Assembly (NCBI GenBank): GCA_008508345.1
Contig: QNGE01000420.1
Location: forward strand, 132,176 to 196,175
Source of the DNA: Paragonimus westermani
Lineage: Eukaryota; Platyhelminthes; Trematoda; Plagiorchiida; Troglotrematidae
Direction of reading: 5' to 3'
DNA length: 64,000 nucleotides
In this document: positions 33,814-48,800 of the stretch, in pieces
Layout: each line of letters opens with the position of its first letter
Position numbering within the stretch: position 1 is the stretch's first letter
The notes under the pieces: model-generated
The model's database searches: none
Told to the model about the DNA's origin: nothing
Seen by the model: the letters and a program-made list of their open reading frames with translations, nothing else
Position numbers and translations under genes: made by a program

Positions 33814-36800
33814 CTGTAAGAGAAGAGAGGATGTTGAAGAAACGACATCCTTCGTTGTACATAATGACCACCGCACCCTATTCTGCGTGTGCTGATTGTG
33901 AACTTGCAGTGGTGAATGTAAATTTGTTCGCCCAGTTCACTATCTTTTTACATCACTATAATACACACCACTGCGTACTTGGTAGGCGACTTTGAATTGA
34001 TCTCGACATGGTCCTCTTAGAAAGTAGCCTTTGTAAATTGTTATCTAGTACATAAATACCACCCTCAAATGGAGACTCGAAAAAATGGCTGTTTCCTCAA
34101 TCAAGGTGTTCATTGACGACCTCCGTGTTACGAGCCAGAGCTGCCACCGACCAAACTGGTGGTTCAGTTGGCAACGGCGACCTTGTCGCAAACGATGAAC
34201 ACAACAACGGTGGCTTATTCGAGAGGAGATACTGAGCATACTGCAGAAACCCTAGCCGGTTCTCACGGACCCTCCGCAATGACAGTATTCAGCCATGTGA
34301 AAATGATAAGCACATGTTGTACATCTAATCAGAATTCTTTCCTTGAATTTGGAGCAAGAAATAAATACCTTATGCCTTCATTTATCAGCTGTGATTGTAC
34401 AAATCACTTCGCGGATGAAGTGTAGGCTGTTTGTTCATTGACGGCTGTGAACGAATTAGGAGTGGGATGTCGGTGACAGTAGGCATTATTTGTGTGTTTG
34501 ACAACAGGTAACAAGAGACGACTTGGTTGGGTGTGCCGTACTAATTTGTACGTCAGCATAAAAGTTATATGCCGAAAATAAACGTTTATTTTTTCGTTTG
34601 TTGCTTATGAACACGCTTCATTTAGAAGTATTTTCCTTTATTTTCGTTTAAATAGTTTTGCTTGTTTGTAACCATTAGTGTCATTTGCTCTTCTGGTCTG
34701 TGTTTCGCACAACGCTATAGTCATCGAGTACAGTACATTTTGAAATAAAATCTGGTGATCATATAAACTTTGTCTATGACGGTAATAGTTCTCTTTCTTT
34801 ATAGATTCTGCCTTCCAGGGATACACTCGGCCAAATGGTGGGGTTGGTATACTACCGGTGATCAAGAGAACATTTATGTATAGGTCAAATCTTTTAAACA
34901 CACGGTCTGGCACGAGAGCTGCACGTAAGTGACAACGATAACATTGAGGAAGAAATGACCTGTAAAACGGAAACACGTGTAACCTTAGTTGATTAGTTGT
35001 TTCGGAGCGATTGTGAACAACACAAACCGCAAAGTATGCATGGCGTTGTGCAAAGTGATGTTTCATCAGTGTGTGATGACAGATTTAAGAAAGGTCGAAA
35101 GTTACATTAAGGGCTCGATTGAGGAGACAAAATTAGAGTGGAGAGAAATTGAGGCCAGGACAGGCAGAATTCCAATCGACCATTAGCCTGTTGCCTTTGT
35201 AAATTCCATTGTAACAGACTGGAAAACAAATGAAAGATTCTGTCTAGATTATGTCCCCCGCGAGCATGTACATAGGATATGTGGACAGAATATTTTATTA
35301 TGATGTGCATGTTCGTGAAACTGGGTACAGGATAATTTCATACTTGTATAACCTAACGTAATATGAAGCAGTTTTTATTTATATGGCAACTGACAGGCAA
35401 ACCGTGCTCAGGCAAACAAATTCAAATGTGTGACATCAAACATTGCAAATCCATTTATTTGAAGATGAACCCCCTTTTTATATTGGATTTTATCTCAAGG
35501 TTATGCTGGCTGATCTATTCATAAAATGTAATTCTCCAGCTCTCCTGCAAGTCTCTCGAGGTAGTCTTGTTTCTATATAGCCAAACTAGGGTTAGAAATA
35601 AGGATTAGTTACCACATCACTATGATGGGCCATCTCATTTTCCCCAAAAAGAATAACACGCGGTCGTCCTCTGAATGTAAAACATACAATTCAACATTTT
35701 CAAACACAGTAATCACTAAACTCGCTGACAACCAGTGGCAACCTAAAACAGTTTAAGTTACTATGTTTCTAAAGTGTACGGTTTTAGATGTCGAATTTGA
35801 ATTTAGCTGGACAAGGCTTAATCACAATTGCTTATCAAAAATTTTCAAAACCGGTTACTTCACTTACATCACAAGATCACTGTTTTAACTCACAACACCC
35901 TGAGAACATTAAAACGGTGTGAGTAACACGATAGGACTCACAGTACCAATCACCAGCTACGAATGCTGTGCAACCTGTTCCGATGGTGGAAGAATCGAAC
36001 AATCCTGGTTGCACCGACCAGGGTACACTCGTTGCATTCACTGCTAGTGGACTACGAATCACACGCATTTGATAGCGGAGACGATTGATGCCGTACCATG
36101 TTTGACCCAGGTCGTCACTTTGCATCAGACTCTGTTGGTCCATACCGATTGCAAATAATGCGTTCACATCGGGCAGGTACGTAAGAATTTGCGACACAAC
36201 CGGGCCCAGGTCTTTAAAAGCATTTTGAATACAAGGGAAACCGAGGAATGGAAAATGTATAGATCAATCACCTTCGAACTGCGAGTTGTAATGTACTTCG
36301 ATTTCTTTGTTGCTTGTGTTATTTAATGGAAATTGTACAATTTCATACTACTGAGGATGTTGTAATATTGAGGGCATACTTACTGATGATGTGAGTAAAA
36401 TGTTGGGTACACACAGTTAACAGTAAGGAGAACGGGATAATTTACTAGAATACCACTCATAATTATTGCACCAGGTGTATGCTTTTTCCTTTGATCTAAG
36501 TGGTGTTCCTGTGTGAAAATCAGCTATCACTTCAGATAACGCGTATCACCCTTCTTGTTTCCAACTATTGCTTGAAAAGTAGTGCAAAATGACAAAATCG
36601 TTCAAGGTTTTGGAACTGAATCTGTCCATAACTTATCATGTATATAGTAAGAAAAACGCTTATCCTCACCGCGCCATTTAATTGGGGAGTTGTCCGTGGT
36701 ATGATAGCATCGTTTGCGGTATCCAAAGTTTCTCAATGGGTCCACTGTAACGTCACAAAAAAAAAGATTTGGTGCGGCATAGAGAAATACCCGGTGTTCC

Positions 36801-39800
36801 AAAACAAACGGAGTTGGAAGATATCCATCTTTTGCCCCAAGTCCATACGTAACTGTAGCACAGGGGTCTGTCGTTTAAACGGAGAGAGAATGAAGTTCAC
36901 GTCAAGTGATTAAGTTCGCAACAGAAATGTGGAGATAACTGATCAGTCGTGACTGCAAAATGAGAGTTCCAAATCGAAAACATTTTCATGTGATTTCTTC
37001 CCAAAAAAATTCACATGAAGACCACAGAATCCGTTGTTAGATTATTTCTCTATTGCTGGTTGACAGTATGGCTACACACGAATCTGGACGACAGATTTTG
37101 CCGAGTCATTGCACCAAAGTCTATTCATGCTTGCAGGGATTCCGAATCTGTGATGCATTCAAAGCAAACTTGTGACTACCTCCAAAAACGTGTTTGAATT
37201 CATGTGTACCGCGCTGAATTGGTCACTCAGTGCTTCACAAGCCGCAACAAATCTGACTGTTAAGGACAGCGCGTATTACTTCTGGCCCTGCTTTTCTGCC
37301 TGCGTGCAGCGCTGGTGGCTACTGAGAGACTTGTCTCTAAAATGGGCTCTCAAGTAAACAGTACAAACTGTAATAAGTTCGTTTGTGATTGCCGAGTATT
37401 TTATTCTGTCATCATCTGATGGGAGAACTAAAGCTTTCCGCACCGTTTTTTGATTAGTGCGCTATTTCTGATAGTACTGGCAAACTAAGATGACCTCCAG
37501 TTTTCAGTGAAGTTGGCAGTTTTTCCTCAACCGTCAACTGTTTACGCAATAATCTTGCGAATCGCAGTCCGTTTTCTCAACATTATGACCAGGTCTCGCC
37601 AAAAATAAACACGAAAGTTTATATCCCGTGGAATATGGGCGTTTTCTAATTCTTGTTCCCAAACTTTCTGTCATCAACGCTAACTCACGAGCACGCTTTT
37701 TATTAAATGTGCAGATGAGGTACTTCCAAACCAAATGCCTCATATTACCTTATTCGCCTGCTCTGTTTGATAGTCTTCCGAACGAGCAAATTGGTTAAAG
37801 GTCTGCAGTTAATCTCCTTAATCATCTAAGTTTGTTGAACCAAGATCGACGGCTAAAACATGCGATCTGTACGGCGAACTTTCCAATGGCTGGGCGTTTC
37901 TCTGAATAACCAAGGAATACATATCTATGCATTTTGTTAGGTATTCAGGACTTAATCTGAGTAAAAATGTGGTGTTCTGACGCCGTGATAACGTTGTCTT
38001 CACCAAAATGAAAGAACTGTATTTTCATATCCGACGTTTGCAGTCTCCTTAGTTAACATCACATAGTTGGCCCGTTGACTTATGTATGCCTATTATTACG
38101 CTGAACGTTATATCCAACAGTATTACGCCTTACTTTGTTGCTGAGGGAATTCACATCAGTTGCTAGCTTTTGGAAAATATCACGCCATTCGCCCACAATG
38201 TTCTTCATCACTGTGTAACGTGTGAAAAGTGTGTAGTTGAAATTCTGTCTGAGGAAAAACACCGTTTTTATCTGAACTTCTCTAGATATATTTCCGTTTT
38301 CTACTGTATTCCGTTATGTACAACTATTTACAGTGTATAACTGGTTCTATTCATCGACTCAATTTAAAAAGATTGTAGCCAATTAAAAAATTTCCGGTTA
38401 GTCCAATTCAGTTTACACTTACAACGTGGCTGCTTCACTTGTTAAAATCTTTCCTCCAAAGGTTCATAAGGGTTGATTTAATTAACTGCATTATATGGGT
38501 GTTTTAGGTGGTTTTTAGTTTTGAAAAACTTTATAGGCTACCTGTCACACTTCTCAAGCCTCAAAGAAAATGATTAATCTATATGGTGTATACACGTGTG
38601 GTATCATCAGTAAATCACCACTGAACATACTAACGCTTCTTTTCGGTAAGCTAACAAAAAAATTCGTCTCAGAAACGAAAAAGAGAAAGCCTACAGCCCG
38701 ATATACATGGTGCATAAATGACACCAATGATTAGAGAAAAATATCAACATAGAGTACATGTGTTAGGCACTGGTGCGCACATGTAATTAAATGAAAGTCC
38801 GATGGTCTGGGGACACAGCGTACGAACAGAACAAAAACCTTAAGAAAAACATATCCATTTGTTAATAAACAAATTGCAATTTGGTGTTCTGATATCGGAT
38901 AAAAATAGAGAGTATTATTCGGCTTTCTTTCAGATATGCATGATGTTTCACTTGTACAGTCAAATTGGCTATCTATCTGTTAAGTTTTGTTTAATTGTCC
39001 TCTGGGGAATAACCGTGTTGTTTAACGTAATCTCATTATTGAGGATTTGAAAGTGATTCTCGTGCAAGGTGCTACTCTTCCTAACCGGAAATTTTTGATA
39101 TAAAACAAGCAATTACGAATTACTTCTTTGCAAAAAAATTGCTGAATTGAACTTCAACAACTCACCAAAACTTCGGACACTTGTACTGTCTAGACAACCC
39201 CACAAGTCAATTACAAATTCAGTTTCATCATTCTCTTTCTGCAGTTGTGCCACTACCAAACGTATTCCATGTGCGTTCAACGCTCCAGCCAACCATACTG
39301 CGCCTGTATCACCACTGGAATATTTAACGGATCCCTGTAAATGATGAAAACTGTGTTAGACACAAAATTCATGAAATAGTTTTCGCAACTTGGTTAAATT
39401 ACATCACCCGAAAAGCATCTCGATTGAGTCACGTCGTCATTCACTCTAGCACTGTGCAGGGGACTCGCATAGAAATTTTCTGAAATTTTATTGAACACTG
39501 CTGCATCAGAGACATCTAAATTGTCAACAGGACTAAACTTCAGGGCTGAAAACTTGAATTATTCTGTCGTAGTTTTCTCTGTGAAAATGCATGCACCCAA
39601 CTTTGTTACATTCCCACAGTAATGTGTTAAGTAGAGACAGTCGTCTTAAGCTGAATTTACGAACTCAGCTGTAAACTTTAATGTGGCCGATGCAACCAGA
39701 TGTGCATAGTATTTAATTTTTATGAAACCCAAATCGTGTGCTTTTCACCACTGAAACTCAGCGTCTTAATCAGAACAATCACGCTAAGGAGTCCGTAACA

Positions 39801-42800
39801 CGTACTTTTCAGGATATTGTGCAACTGTGTACAGATGGAACCTTATAAATTTGAAAAACTTATAGTCAGTCGGCGGTGTGGTTGTTTCGAAATTAGAAAG
39901 CATCGTTTGGCTCCAAACATCTCCGGGTTAACCGAAAAACTACGTCATATAGTATTTGTATGTTATTATTAAATATTACTTGTCCTTCGCATAAATGACA
40001 AAACCCGTTCAAGTTCACATCCGCTTAGCGAATGACACTTAATAGTCTTCCTCACACGTCAGCGTTGGGATTGAATTTATTCACTCCAATCAGCAAACGC
40101 GGCTAACAACAATTTCACACTTGTGTACCATTGCCTTGATTTTTGACCAAAAGTTCAGTTTCCGTCAGTACGGCTTGTTTCTCGACGTTATGTCACGACA
40201 TAAAAAGGACAAATTATTGAGAAAGAAAGCTTTAATGACAATCGTGCAGCCTCGGGTATAAATTGAAATACAACACTGATATATTTTAGAGTCGGAGGGA
40301 CTGTTAGTTGGGGAATTTGAACGCTACCAATAATTGATTGCAGACTTCGCACTCCCACAAAATGCTTAGCCAGACCCTTCTGTTTTTCTCATGTCAGAGG
40401 TCGTTGTTTAAGCCGGGATTGTAGTTTTGGCTACGCACTGATGTTGGGCACTACACCACTGATTTCACGTTGGACAAGACTGAATTGTCAAGTGCAAACT
40501 CCGAGCTGCCACTTCTTAATCTTCTCAAGGGGAGACAGTGTAACTGTCACGTTTACTCTACTCGATGAAGCTTAAACTAAGACATTCTCCCGGTTGAAGT
40601 AACTAAACTTGTTGAATTTGGTTGCTAATGGTTTAATTAATATGACTACCAATGCGTGTCGAAGGATTTTGGCCGCCACAATTTGAAAATCGTTCACAAA
40701 TGGTTGCGTAATTCAAACCTCCACAGACTTTTCATAGGCCTTTCAGAAAGGGAGCACTTTGTTTGAACTTTGCGCGCACTAGAGCTGATATAATTCAGTA
40801 TTTTCCTAACTAGGCTGCTTATCTTGTGTTTCATACTGTGATTAATGAATCCACCTCTTTTGATAGTTTGATTTCTTCATCCAAACGCCAGAAGTTGGAA
40901 TGGTTGGTACACACCGTGACAGACTTCCCAGTTGCTGAGTGCTGGAAAAGGCCATTGTCATATTTTTTAAGAAAATGCTTTGTTAGATAAAAATTTCACC
41001 TACACTTTCATGGAAGAAATATCCACGCCCATCACTGGTTCCATACACATCCAGCTTGAGAACTCTGTTCAAAACATTCAGCATTTTCACGTCAATTCTC
41101 TTTATATTCGTCAGGCTTCCAAACAAAATAGTCATATGTCGAAAATTGGTAAACCGTCCACCACGGACAGGAGGTTTCCATCCTTGAGCCGAGTTGAACC
41201 TAATGTTGTGAACACGATTCCTCGGATCCGCAAATCCAAAAGAACTCAGTTGACAATCCTGAATTTTTAGCGTGTTCGTCAATCCAATATCTTCAAAGCA
41301 ACCTGGATTAGTAGTGACAGAGAGGCAAACAAATCAAACAAAAAACGAGATAAATATTTTAAGTGATCTACAGATATTACAAGTTTGTCAGAATGAGTCT
41401 CTGTAAAGTTATTTTCCTGGGAAATTCATCATTTGCTGAGTTGAACACATTGAAGTGAACAGCTCTTTTGTACCTCACGCTCTATCAACCTACCAACTCA
41501 GGTAACTCGCCAGAAAATTTCCCACTGATTGGCTGGTGGGCTTTAGTAATTAGCTTTAAAACTCTATTGGTCAGGAACTAATGCACAGAACACACAGTTT
41601 TGTTTACTTTGTTCTGGAAGTCTACGCGTTTACATTCACTGTCACACAGAGCTGCTAAAGCATTGTGCGCCACGATGACCAACGCAGATTAGAGCACATA
41701 ATTGTGTACTACGTCACTATAAACATTGTGTACAGAGGCGTGAAAACTTCATTCCTCAAATCTCATGGTTGACGTTGACAACAATTTGAGGGAATAAACG
41801 AATTCGAGAATCAGTAACTGATTCGACCGATCATAGGGGGGTTTAATTGATTTAAAACAAAACAGGATATTTCCGTTAAAGTACTGCCGGAGAAATTGGA
41901 AGAAAAATTATCGATGTGGACGGGAAACTAAACTTGATAATACACCGTTGATAACTTATTTCACCATAAAACCTCAGCAAACAACCAGAAGGCAAATAAA
42001 ATGTACGGTGGGTGCATACTTTTAAACTTGCATATGTATACTCACTCTCCAATAAGGTATAGGCTCGAAGTTATATGTATATGTGTACACATGTATTTGT
42101 ACAAGGTTTGCAACACATGGTTAGGTTGCGGTGTGGAAGCGGCTGAGATCATTTAGAAAATATCACAATGGAGTATCACTCGTCCTCAGTTCCACGTTAA
42201 TCCAAAAGAGACAGGTTTAAAAGAAAGCCAGACATCAGTTAGATTCCAGCCGACTACAGTAATCACGTCCCTAGGAGCTGCTTTGTGAATTTACGCGGAG
42301 AGCTCAGAAGTCTCACGTCTTGACTCGGTTGCTTATTCCTCCTTTTGTGCTACTTGTAGTGGGTGTTCTGCAGAATATTTTATTGGAATCAACCAAAGAT
42401 GTCGATTGTTGAAACTTCAATAATACATAGTAGGGTGGTAATTTTGTAAGTTGTGTAATCAGCGAATGGACTGAAAAAAGACTAGTAATCCAAACAGAAT
42501 TTTCTGGAGTAGGTTGTGCAACGATAGTCTTTTTGAACACTATGCTGAACTAGAAAGTCTGAAAACAGTGTTTATCTCAGAAAGATCAACCACAACCAAC
42601 AATTCTGATTTATCCATATGAGTAACCAACCAAACAGTTCAAAATCAATCGTCGATCGTCTGGATCCCGTTCCAAAGCAAAGAACCCTTCGGATATAATC
42701 AGTTGTTTATTGGTTTGTATATCCTAGGCACAATGATCTTTTTGCTAACTTCTGTCCTATCGGTTTCTACAGTGAGCTAGGGATATGGTATTCACACGAA

Positions 42801-45800
42801 AAGGTCTGTTTGACAATTTCCATGTCCACTAGTTTCAAGACATCCATAACCGTGTAAATTTAAAATGGTTGAAACAACAGGTTTCTCAATCGATTTCCAA
42901 CACATTTCGATTCTACAAGAGTGTAAACCCAGAGTACACACCCCGGTTCCGGAGCTCACAAACGTGACCTCTTCCAACCCGTTTTGTTTCATCGGCCTCC
43001 AGAATGTGATGGAACAATGCTTTGAGATTTTGAGTGGTTTTTGCTATGTTAATCAACTCGAATTCATTAACGCAGTGCCGTTATGTCTGACTAGCCCGTA
43101 TAACCGAGATGCAGAACAAAGGCATATTCGCCACATGAATTTTATGAATACGAGGGAAGATAAACTAATTCTGATAAGTTATTCTACCCAACATTTCAAA
43201 TAGGAGCCGCAGAATGTACTTATTGCTCTAACCGTAGATAAAATGAACCAATCTCACAAAATCTATTTCGAATCTTTGGGAACATTCGACGTTCCATGGT
43301 GCGATAGGTGAACAATGAACAGCTGTAAACCAGCTGCCGAAGGTTGCAGACGTTCTAGATCTCCCACGGTAAAAAAAGCCTCTAAACATTCCGAAAACTG
43401 CTCACTGTTTGCACGAACAATCTACCTAACAACTAGAGTGGCTAAATTTCGGTTCGCCCATGTCTGTACGTTAGCACACAACTGTATTTATATGCAAAAG
43501 CCTGCCTTCCAGCTGCCGGAAGTTATCATATAAAGCCTGGCATCTCTGATAAATGTTTTACGTTCTGTTGCAAGTTTGTTATGAATCAAGTCAGGGTTCT
43601 AGGTGGCAGTGTAACAATCATTGACTAGGCAGGTTTGCATCGACTGGTGTCTTTCTAACCATTGTACACTTCATTAATATGGCTGTGATTATGTCGTTAA
43701 AAAACGCATTCGTATATCAAGGGATTCGCGTAAAGTATGGAGTGCTATACCAAGGGTGTATGTCAACTGGAATGCGTTTCGTTGAAAACCTTGTTGTAAA
43801 GTGTGTTGTGATATGTATTTGGGTAACCGTCAAAGCTCGTACCTGTTAGAATTTAGATACAACTTAATCATGCAGCTTTAAGTAAACATTCGATTGGCTA
43901 TAAAGGCAAACCCTACTCAAGTGTTTGAAATGTACGAAGTAAGGGATATTTCTGTTGGCAAAAACTCACCAGATGCTTCAGCCAAAGGTATCGATGTAGT
44001 AGCTACAAACCGTGCTGGCCTTCCTTCTGTTTCAATCACCGGTAGTGCAAATACACGGTTGTAAGTCATACATTGTAATTCAACAAGTAATGTTGCATCC
44101 AAGGTGACTGAACCATGTAGAAAGCGCATGGATGGATTTACAGTCATAGAGAACGTCATGATCTGATTCTGACCGAAATAAAAGCCTTGTGCCTGCAATG
44201 TAAGCAATGATTTGTCCAACAATCAAAGCAGTAATGTGAGCGGGGTTATACAAACCAAATTATCTCATTGCGTTGTGAAAAATTGAGGTGAACTCTACTG
44301 GAATAGTGACAATGAGGGAGGACAGTACGGCAAAATGAGGGAGGACAGTACGGCAAAATGAGGGAGGACAGTACGGCAAAATGAGGGAGGACAGTACGGC
44401 AAAATGAGGGAGGACAGTACGGNCCGCGATGTACCGAGTAAATTAAGCAAAAACTTAAATGCCCGCGATGTACCGAGTAAATTAAGCAAAAACTTAAATG
44501 CCCGCGATGTACCGAGTAAATTAAGCAAAAACTTAAATGCCCGCGATGTACCGAGTAAATTAAGCAAAAACTTAAATGCCCGCGATGTACCGAGTAAATT
44601 AAGCAAAAACTTAAATGCCCGCGATGTACCGAGTAAATTAAGCAAAAACTTAAATGCCCGCGATGTACCGAGTAAATTAAGCAAAAACTTAAATGCCCGC
44701 GATGTACCGAGTAAATTAAGCAAAAACTTAAATGCCCGCGATATACTGCTCGAATAGAAGTAATTCTCTGATAAGTCGCATATTTATGAAACAGTGCACA
44801 CAAATGTCAACTTAGGAAGTTAGTACTGTCAATTTAGAGAAATCCTCCAGGAGAATACCCCCAATGAAAAGCGTCAGACACATGGACGATAAGATATAAG
44901 TTTTGGCTCCATAGCAACGGAGGAATGGACTGGGAAGGAGCAAACGTTTCGACCTGGTGCTTCGAAGATGTCCTCGACACAATGTCTAGCCTGCGACACT
45001 GGTTGATCTACTTGGTTTTACTCTGTGAACTGATCACAGAGATTCACAGTGAACCAGTATTGGGTGGAATAAACGGATTTCACACAAACTGAATAGCAGT
45101 TTCAGCATTGTCGCCTTCAAACACTTGTACACAAATCGAACATGTTCATGGCCCTGTAAACAGAAGTTAGTCTAACATCGCCTCCGTGATCTTCAAGAAA
45201 CATCATCCCTCACAAGATGACTATCATTTATTCACTCTTACATTTTCTGCGTGCCATCCACAACTGACTGCAATACTGCCAAATGTTACGATTTTTGAGT
45301 GAATATTTTTGCAGTAAGCTCGTTTGATTCCAACAACTGATGAAACGAAAGTGAATAAACGACTGTTCCTTCTAGTTTACCTAGTGGCTTTCAAGGTAGT
45401 TTTTATCTTAACCATCTTCATGTGAAGTCGAATCGTGAATCCTTAACCTGCCCTCAACACTTCCCAAATCATCTTCAAGTTGTCTTGGGACAAACCTTGT
45501 TTCACTGGATTGCGTTGAGTCAGATGAACCGATGAACTCCACACATAAGAACGTTGGGAAAGTACTGAGTTGCTGTTTGCCTATTGTTTACGGAGGAGCC
45601 CATAGAATTACCAATTAGCTTCGTGCATTGTGAATGAACGGGTGTTCATCGAATGCACGTCAGTAGAAGTGTGCTAGTCTAAGTAATAACAACGCATTTC
45701 ATGGGTTCCTATAGGATCCGTAAGGATGTGTTGTAAACCATGTTGTCCTTTTTTCAAGACTAGACGCACGTTACATTGAGCGTCTCACATAAATGACGGT

Positions 45801-48800
45801 CACAAGAATAACTGAGAATAACCTGTTATGAATGGTCGTGTGCTCTGATGCATAATTTAATGTTTGATGTTTATGTCGTTTTCTAGTATTCCACAAAATA
45901 TTCCTTGTGTTTACTGGATTGAAAATTATACCCCCGGTTTAAATAGCCCCACTACGCAGGCAATAGTTTTGTTTCCTATCACAGTGATCATGTGGTGAAG
46001 TCGTAATCCACAACCGAACATACCTGAACTTTCCCAACTGACAACGATATCCCGCCTAAATTGAAGTAAGTTGCACAGTGTACCACACAGGTGGTTTATG
46101 GAAACCTGGAATGTAGTTTATACTTCGTTCATCACAACGACACATATCAGTGATGTGCTCCGGAAGAAACGAACCCAGAATCTAGTGCTTCTTTTCTAAA
46201 AAGACTGTCTAGGACCTCTGTCTGGAGGTAAAAACTACAATTCAATGTCATTGTTGTTTGACCTAAATTCTGGTAAGCATTTGCAAATGGGGGTTGTCCG
46301 GTGAACTCAAGAGAACGTGCACCAGTCGTACTGAAATCCTAGATAAGGAAAAATATCACTCTGTTAAGGTGGTCTAGTCACTGAAGATGAAAACATCGTT
46401 AGTTTCATAAAAATTGATGCACCGTTACCCAACTAAACCATATAACCCTTACTTGGAATTCTGAAATTTTAGGATCGGCTGAAGAAGGACTTGCAATAAA
46501 TTGAGAAACGTCACTTAGCTGTGATTCAAGTTTTACATCTTGAAAAATATTATCCAGATGTATCTGTAGAGTTTGTTGTGTACATTCCAATCTCGAGGCA
46601 GGAAGCATCCTTTGAGTGACCCGGAACTTAACAATATCTCTGTGAACAAATGAAAAGTGGTTCAGTAAGAAAATTTGTTCAGTGCATTCAAAAAATATTA
46701 TTGAAACAATCTTCACCTTCATCAACCCAAACTGTCGGCTGATACCGATATTCGACTGTTGTCGGACAAATTTACAAAGATAAAGTAGTCCTAATTTCAA
46801 GCCAGAGTGATAATTGAGCGGATAACAACAGATAATCATCTTCAGAGTCCTAATCTTCTCTTGCAAAACTGAACTTCGTCTCAAATGCACATACAGATTA
46901 AATGGGATAACATTGCAATTCACCTCGTCCAGATTGCATTAGAGTGTACGATTTATGCTCATAAGTGCCACAACGAAATCGATGATCATGTTAACCTGCG
47001 TCAAAACCTAATATGTACAATCTACTAAAAAGGTGACGGCAACATACATCCAACCACTATTCCTTGGCGTTCGACATGCTTGCCATACTACGGTAATAAC
47101 GGACAAATAAGTATTAAAGTTAGAAGGTATGGTTATATAACTGGTATGCAATTAACAGCTGGAATTTGCTAAAACCAAACGACTAGTTTTGCGGTTGCTA
47201 CCACTCATTAGGAATACATACCCAGTCAACTTAGACTAAACAACTTTTCAAAGAAATGGTAGATGATGCAATCCCTATATACTAACTCATTTAAAGTTTA
47301 GGTGTATTGCTTATCTCAAACTCACTAGAGTCCGTAATTCGGTGCTGAGGTTCAGTACATTAGGGAATATTGCAGTTATTCAAAGACTGCTTTTTACTGC
47401 CAATGTTGCCATTCTAATTATGTGAAATTTTGCTGTCCTATCAAGGAACCACAATTGTTACGTTAATCATCATTGAGCACGAGACTTTAGCATCACTGTG
47501 TTTTCATTCTTTTTGAACAGCTTAATAATTGTTGACATACATAACGTCAGAAAGATTGTGACCCAGATTAAGAGGTTTTACATGAAAGACGTGAACTTTT
47601 GCACGGAAAACCCGGGAAATGGCCTCCATCTTGATGCTGTATTCAATCAAGTAAGAGAATTGTGTCTAGACCAACTTTTAGTTATTGTTCCGACCAACAC
47701 CATTTCTCCGCCATAATGCCAGTGGTTAGCGCCGCTTCACTAATATACGATCCAGGTGAATACAGTGTATTCATAATACGTGTGTAGGATCACCCATGCT
47801 ATCTATAAAACATAACCTTACTTTCAAAATGCTAGTGATCACTGGACATCATGATTTGTGAAGATTAGGACTGCCAGTGAACCAAGTTAAGGTTTGTTAA
47901 AGTTTCGTGGTCTGATTTTTAAACAGATTACGAGAACTTCAGGCATCATCTTCCATATTGTGGAAAACCTGCTAGTGTAAAGTTGCGGAGTAAACCATTG
48001 TGCTAAAGAGACAACTACGGTTGGAAGGTAAGAATGAAAAACGAGTAATAATAGCTTGGTGCTTGAACATTCAGACATCTACTATATAGCGCCCCACCCA
48101 AGTTGAGCAATATTTAGAAATCCTAGACTAAAACTGGAGTGGGAGCAGCACGATACCAAAGTTATTCGTTGAACCGTACAAGAGTAGACAGCTGCGGTCC
48201 ATTATAACTCATACAACCGTCTTGTGCTAATTAACTCAATATCGGATACAGAGTGTGGCCACCACTTTCGACAGGGGTATCACTAAGTCTCACTCATTGT
48301 GAAAGTGCATTTCAATCAGGACAGTGAAGTGTACGTATTTTTTGCTCGATCACGCTGGTCCACTCACAGTATAGAACACCATAGGCAGGTTAGCAAACTT
48401 TTGAAACTTCCGCTATGCTTCCTACATTCTAACTTTCTTCTGTGAAGTTCACTCGTTGTCGTCTTAAGAAAATTAGATGTGAATGGCATGCCTTATTCAG
48501 ATTGCTTACTTTTATCATGAGGTTAATCAGGTTGTATGCATACAAACATATTAGGTTGATGACACAATCATGTAGGTATCAATGTGTTCTGCTGTGTTGA
48601 TTTTGTTACTTCGTTTTTCCTGTAGCCGCTAACGAGCAGCATGGCAAAATTTCTAATGTTGGAGTAACCTGCCTACGGTAAATCTGGGCTTCAGCTTGAT
48701 TTACTACAGAAACCATAAAACATACCCCTGCGTGGCATAGGCCGTATTGGCTGAGCTACAAACCCTGCGCCAGAGGAATAATATTTAGGCTGAGTCTCAC

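Noticed and set aside
42865..43203. 112-codon plus ORF
   Set aside because: It lies in an intron of the minus gene, with no motif, no splice borders, and a competing open minus frame.
44246..44803. 185-, 142- and 117-codon ORFs on both strands
   Set aside because: They are created by the 23-bp and 39-bp tandem arrays and cross the ambiguous base; the 39-bp unit lacks stops in several frames.
46405..46923. 172-codon minus ORF as a complete gene
   Set aside because: Only 46453-46639 is supported, by an acceptor and a donor in phase with neighbouring exons; the rest is intron.
47498..47716. 72-codon plus ORF with an acceptor-like CTTTTTGAACAG
   Set aside because: It ends in a stop without a recognisable domain and sits inside an intron of the minus gene; the evidence is too weak.
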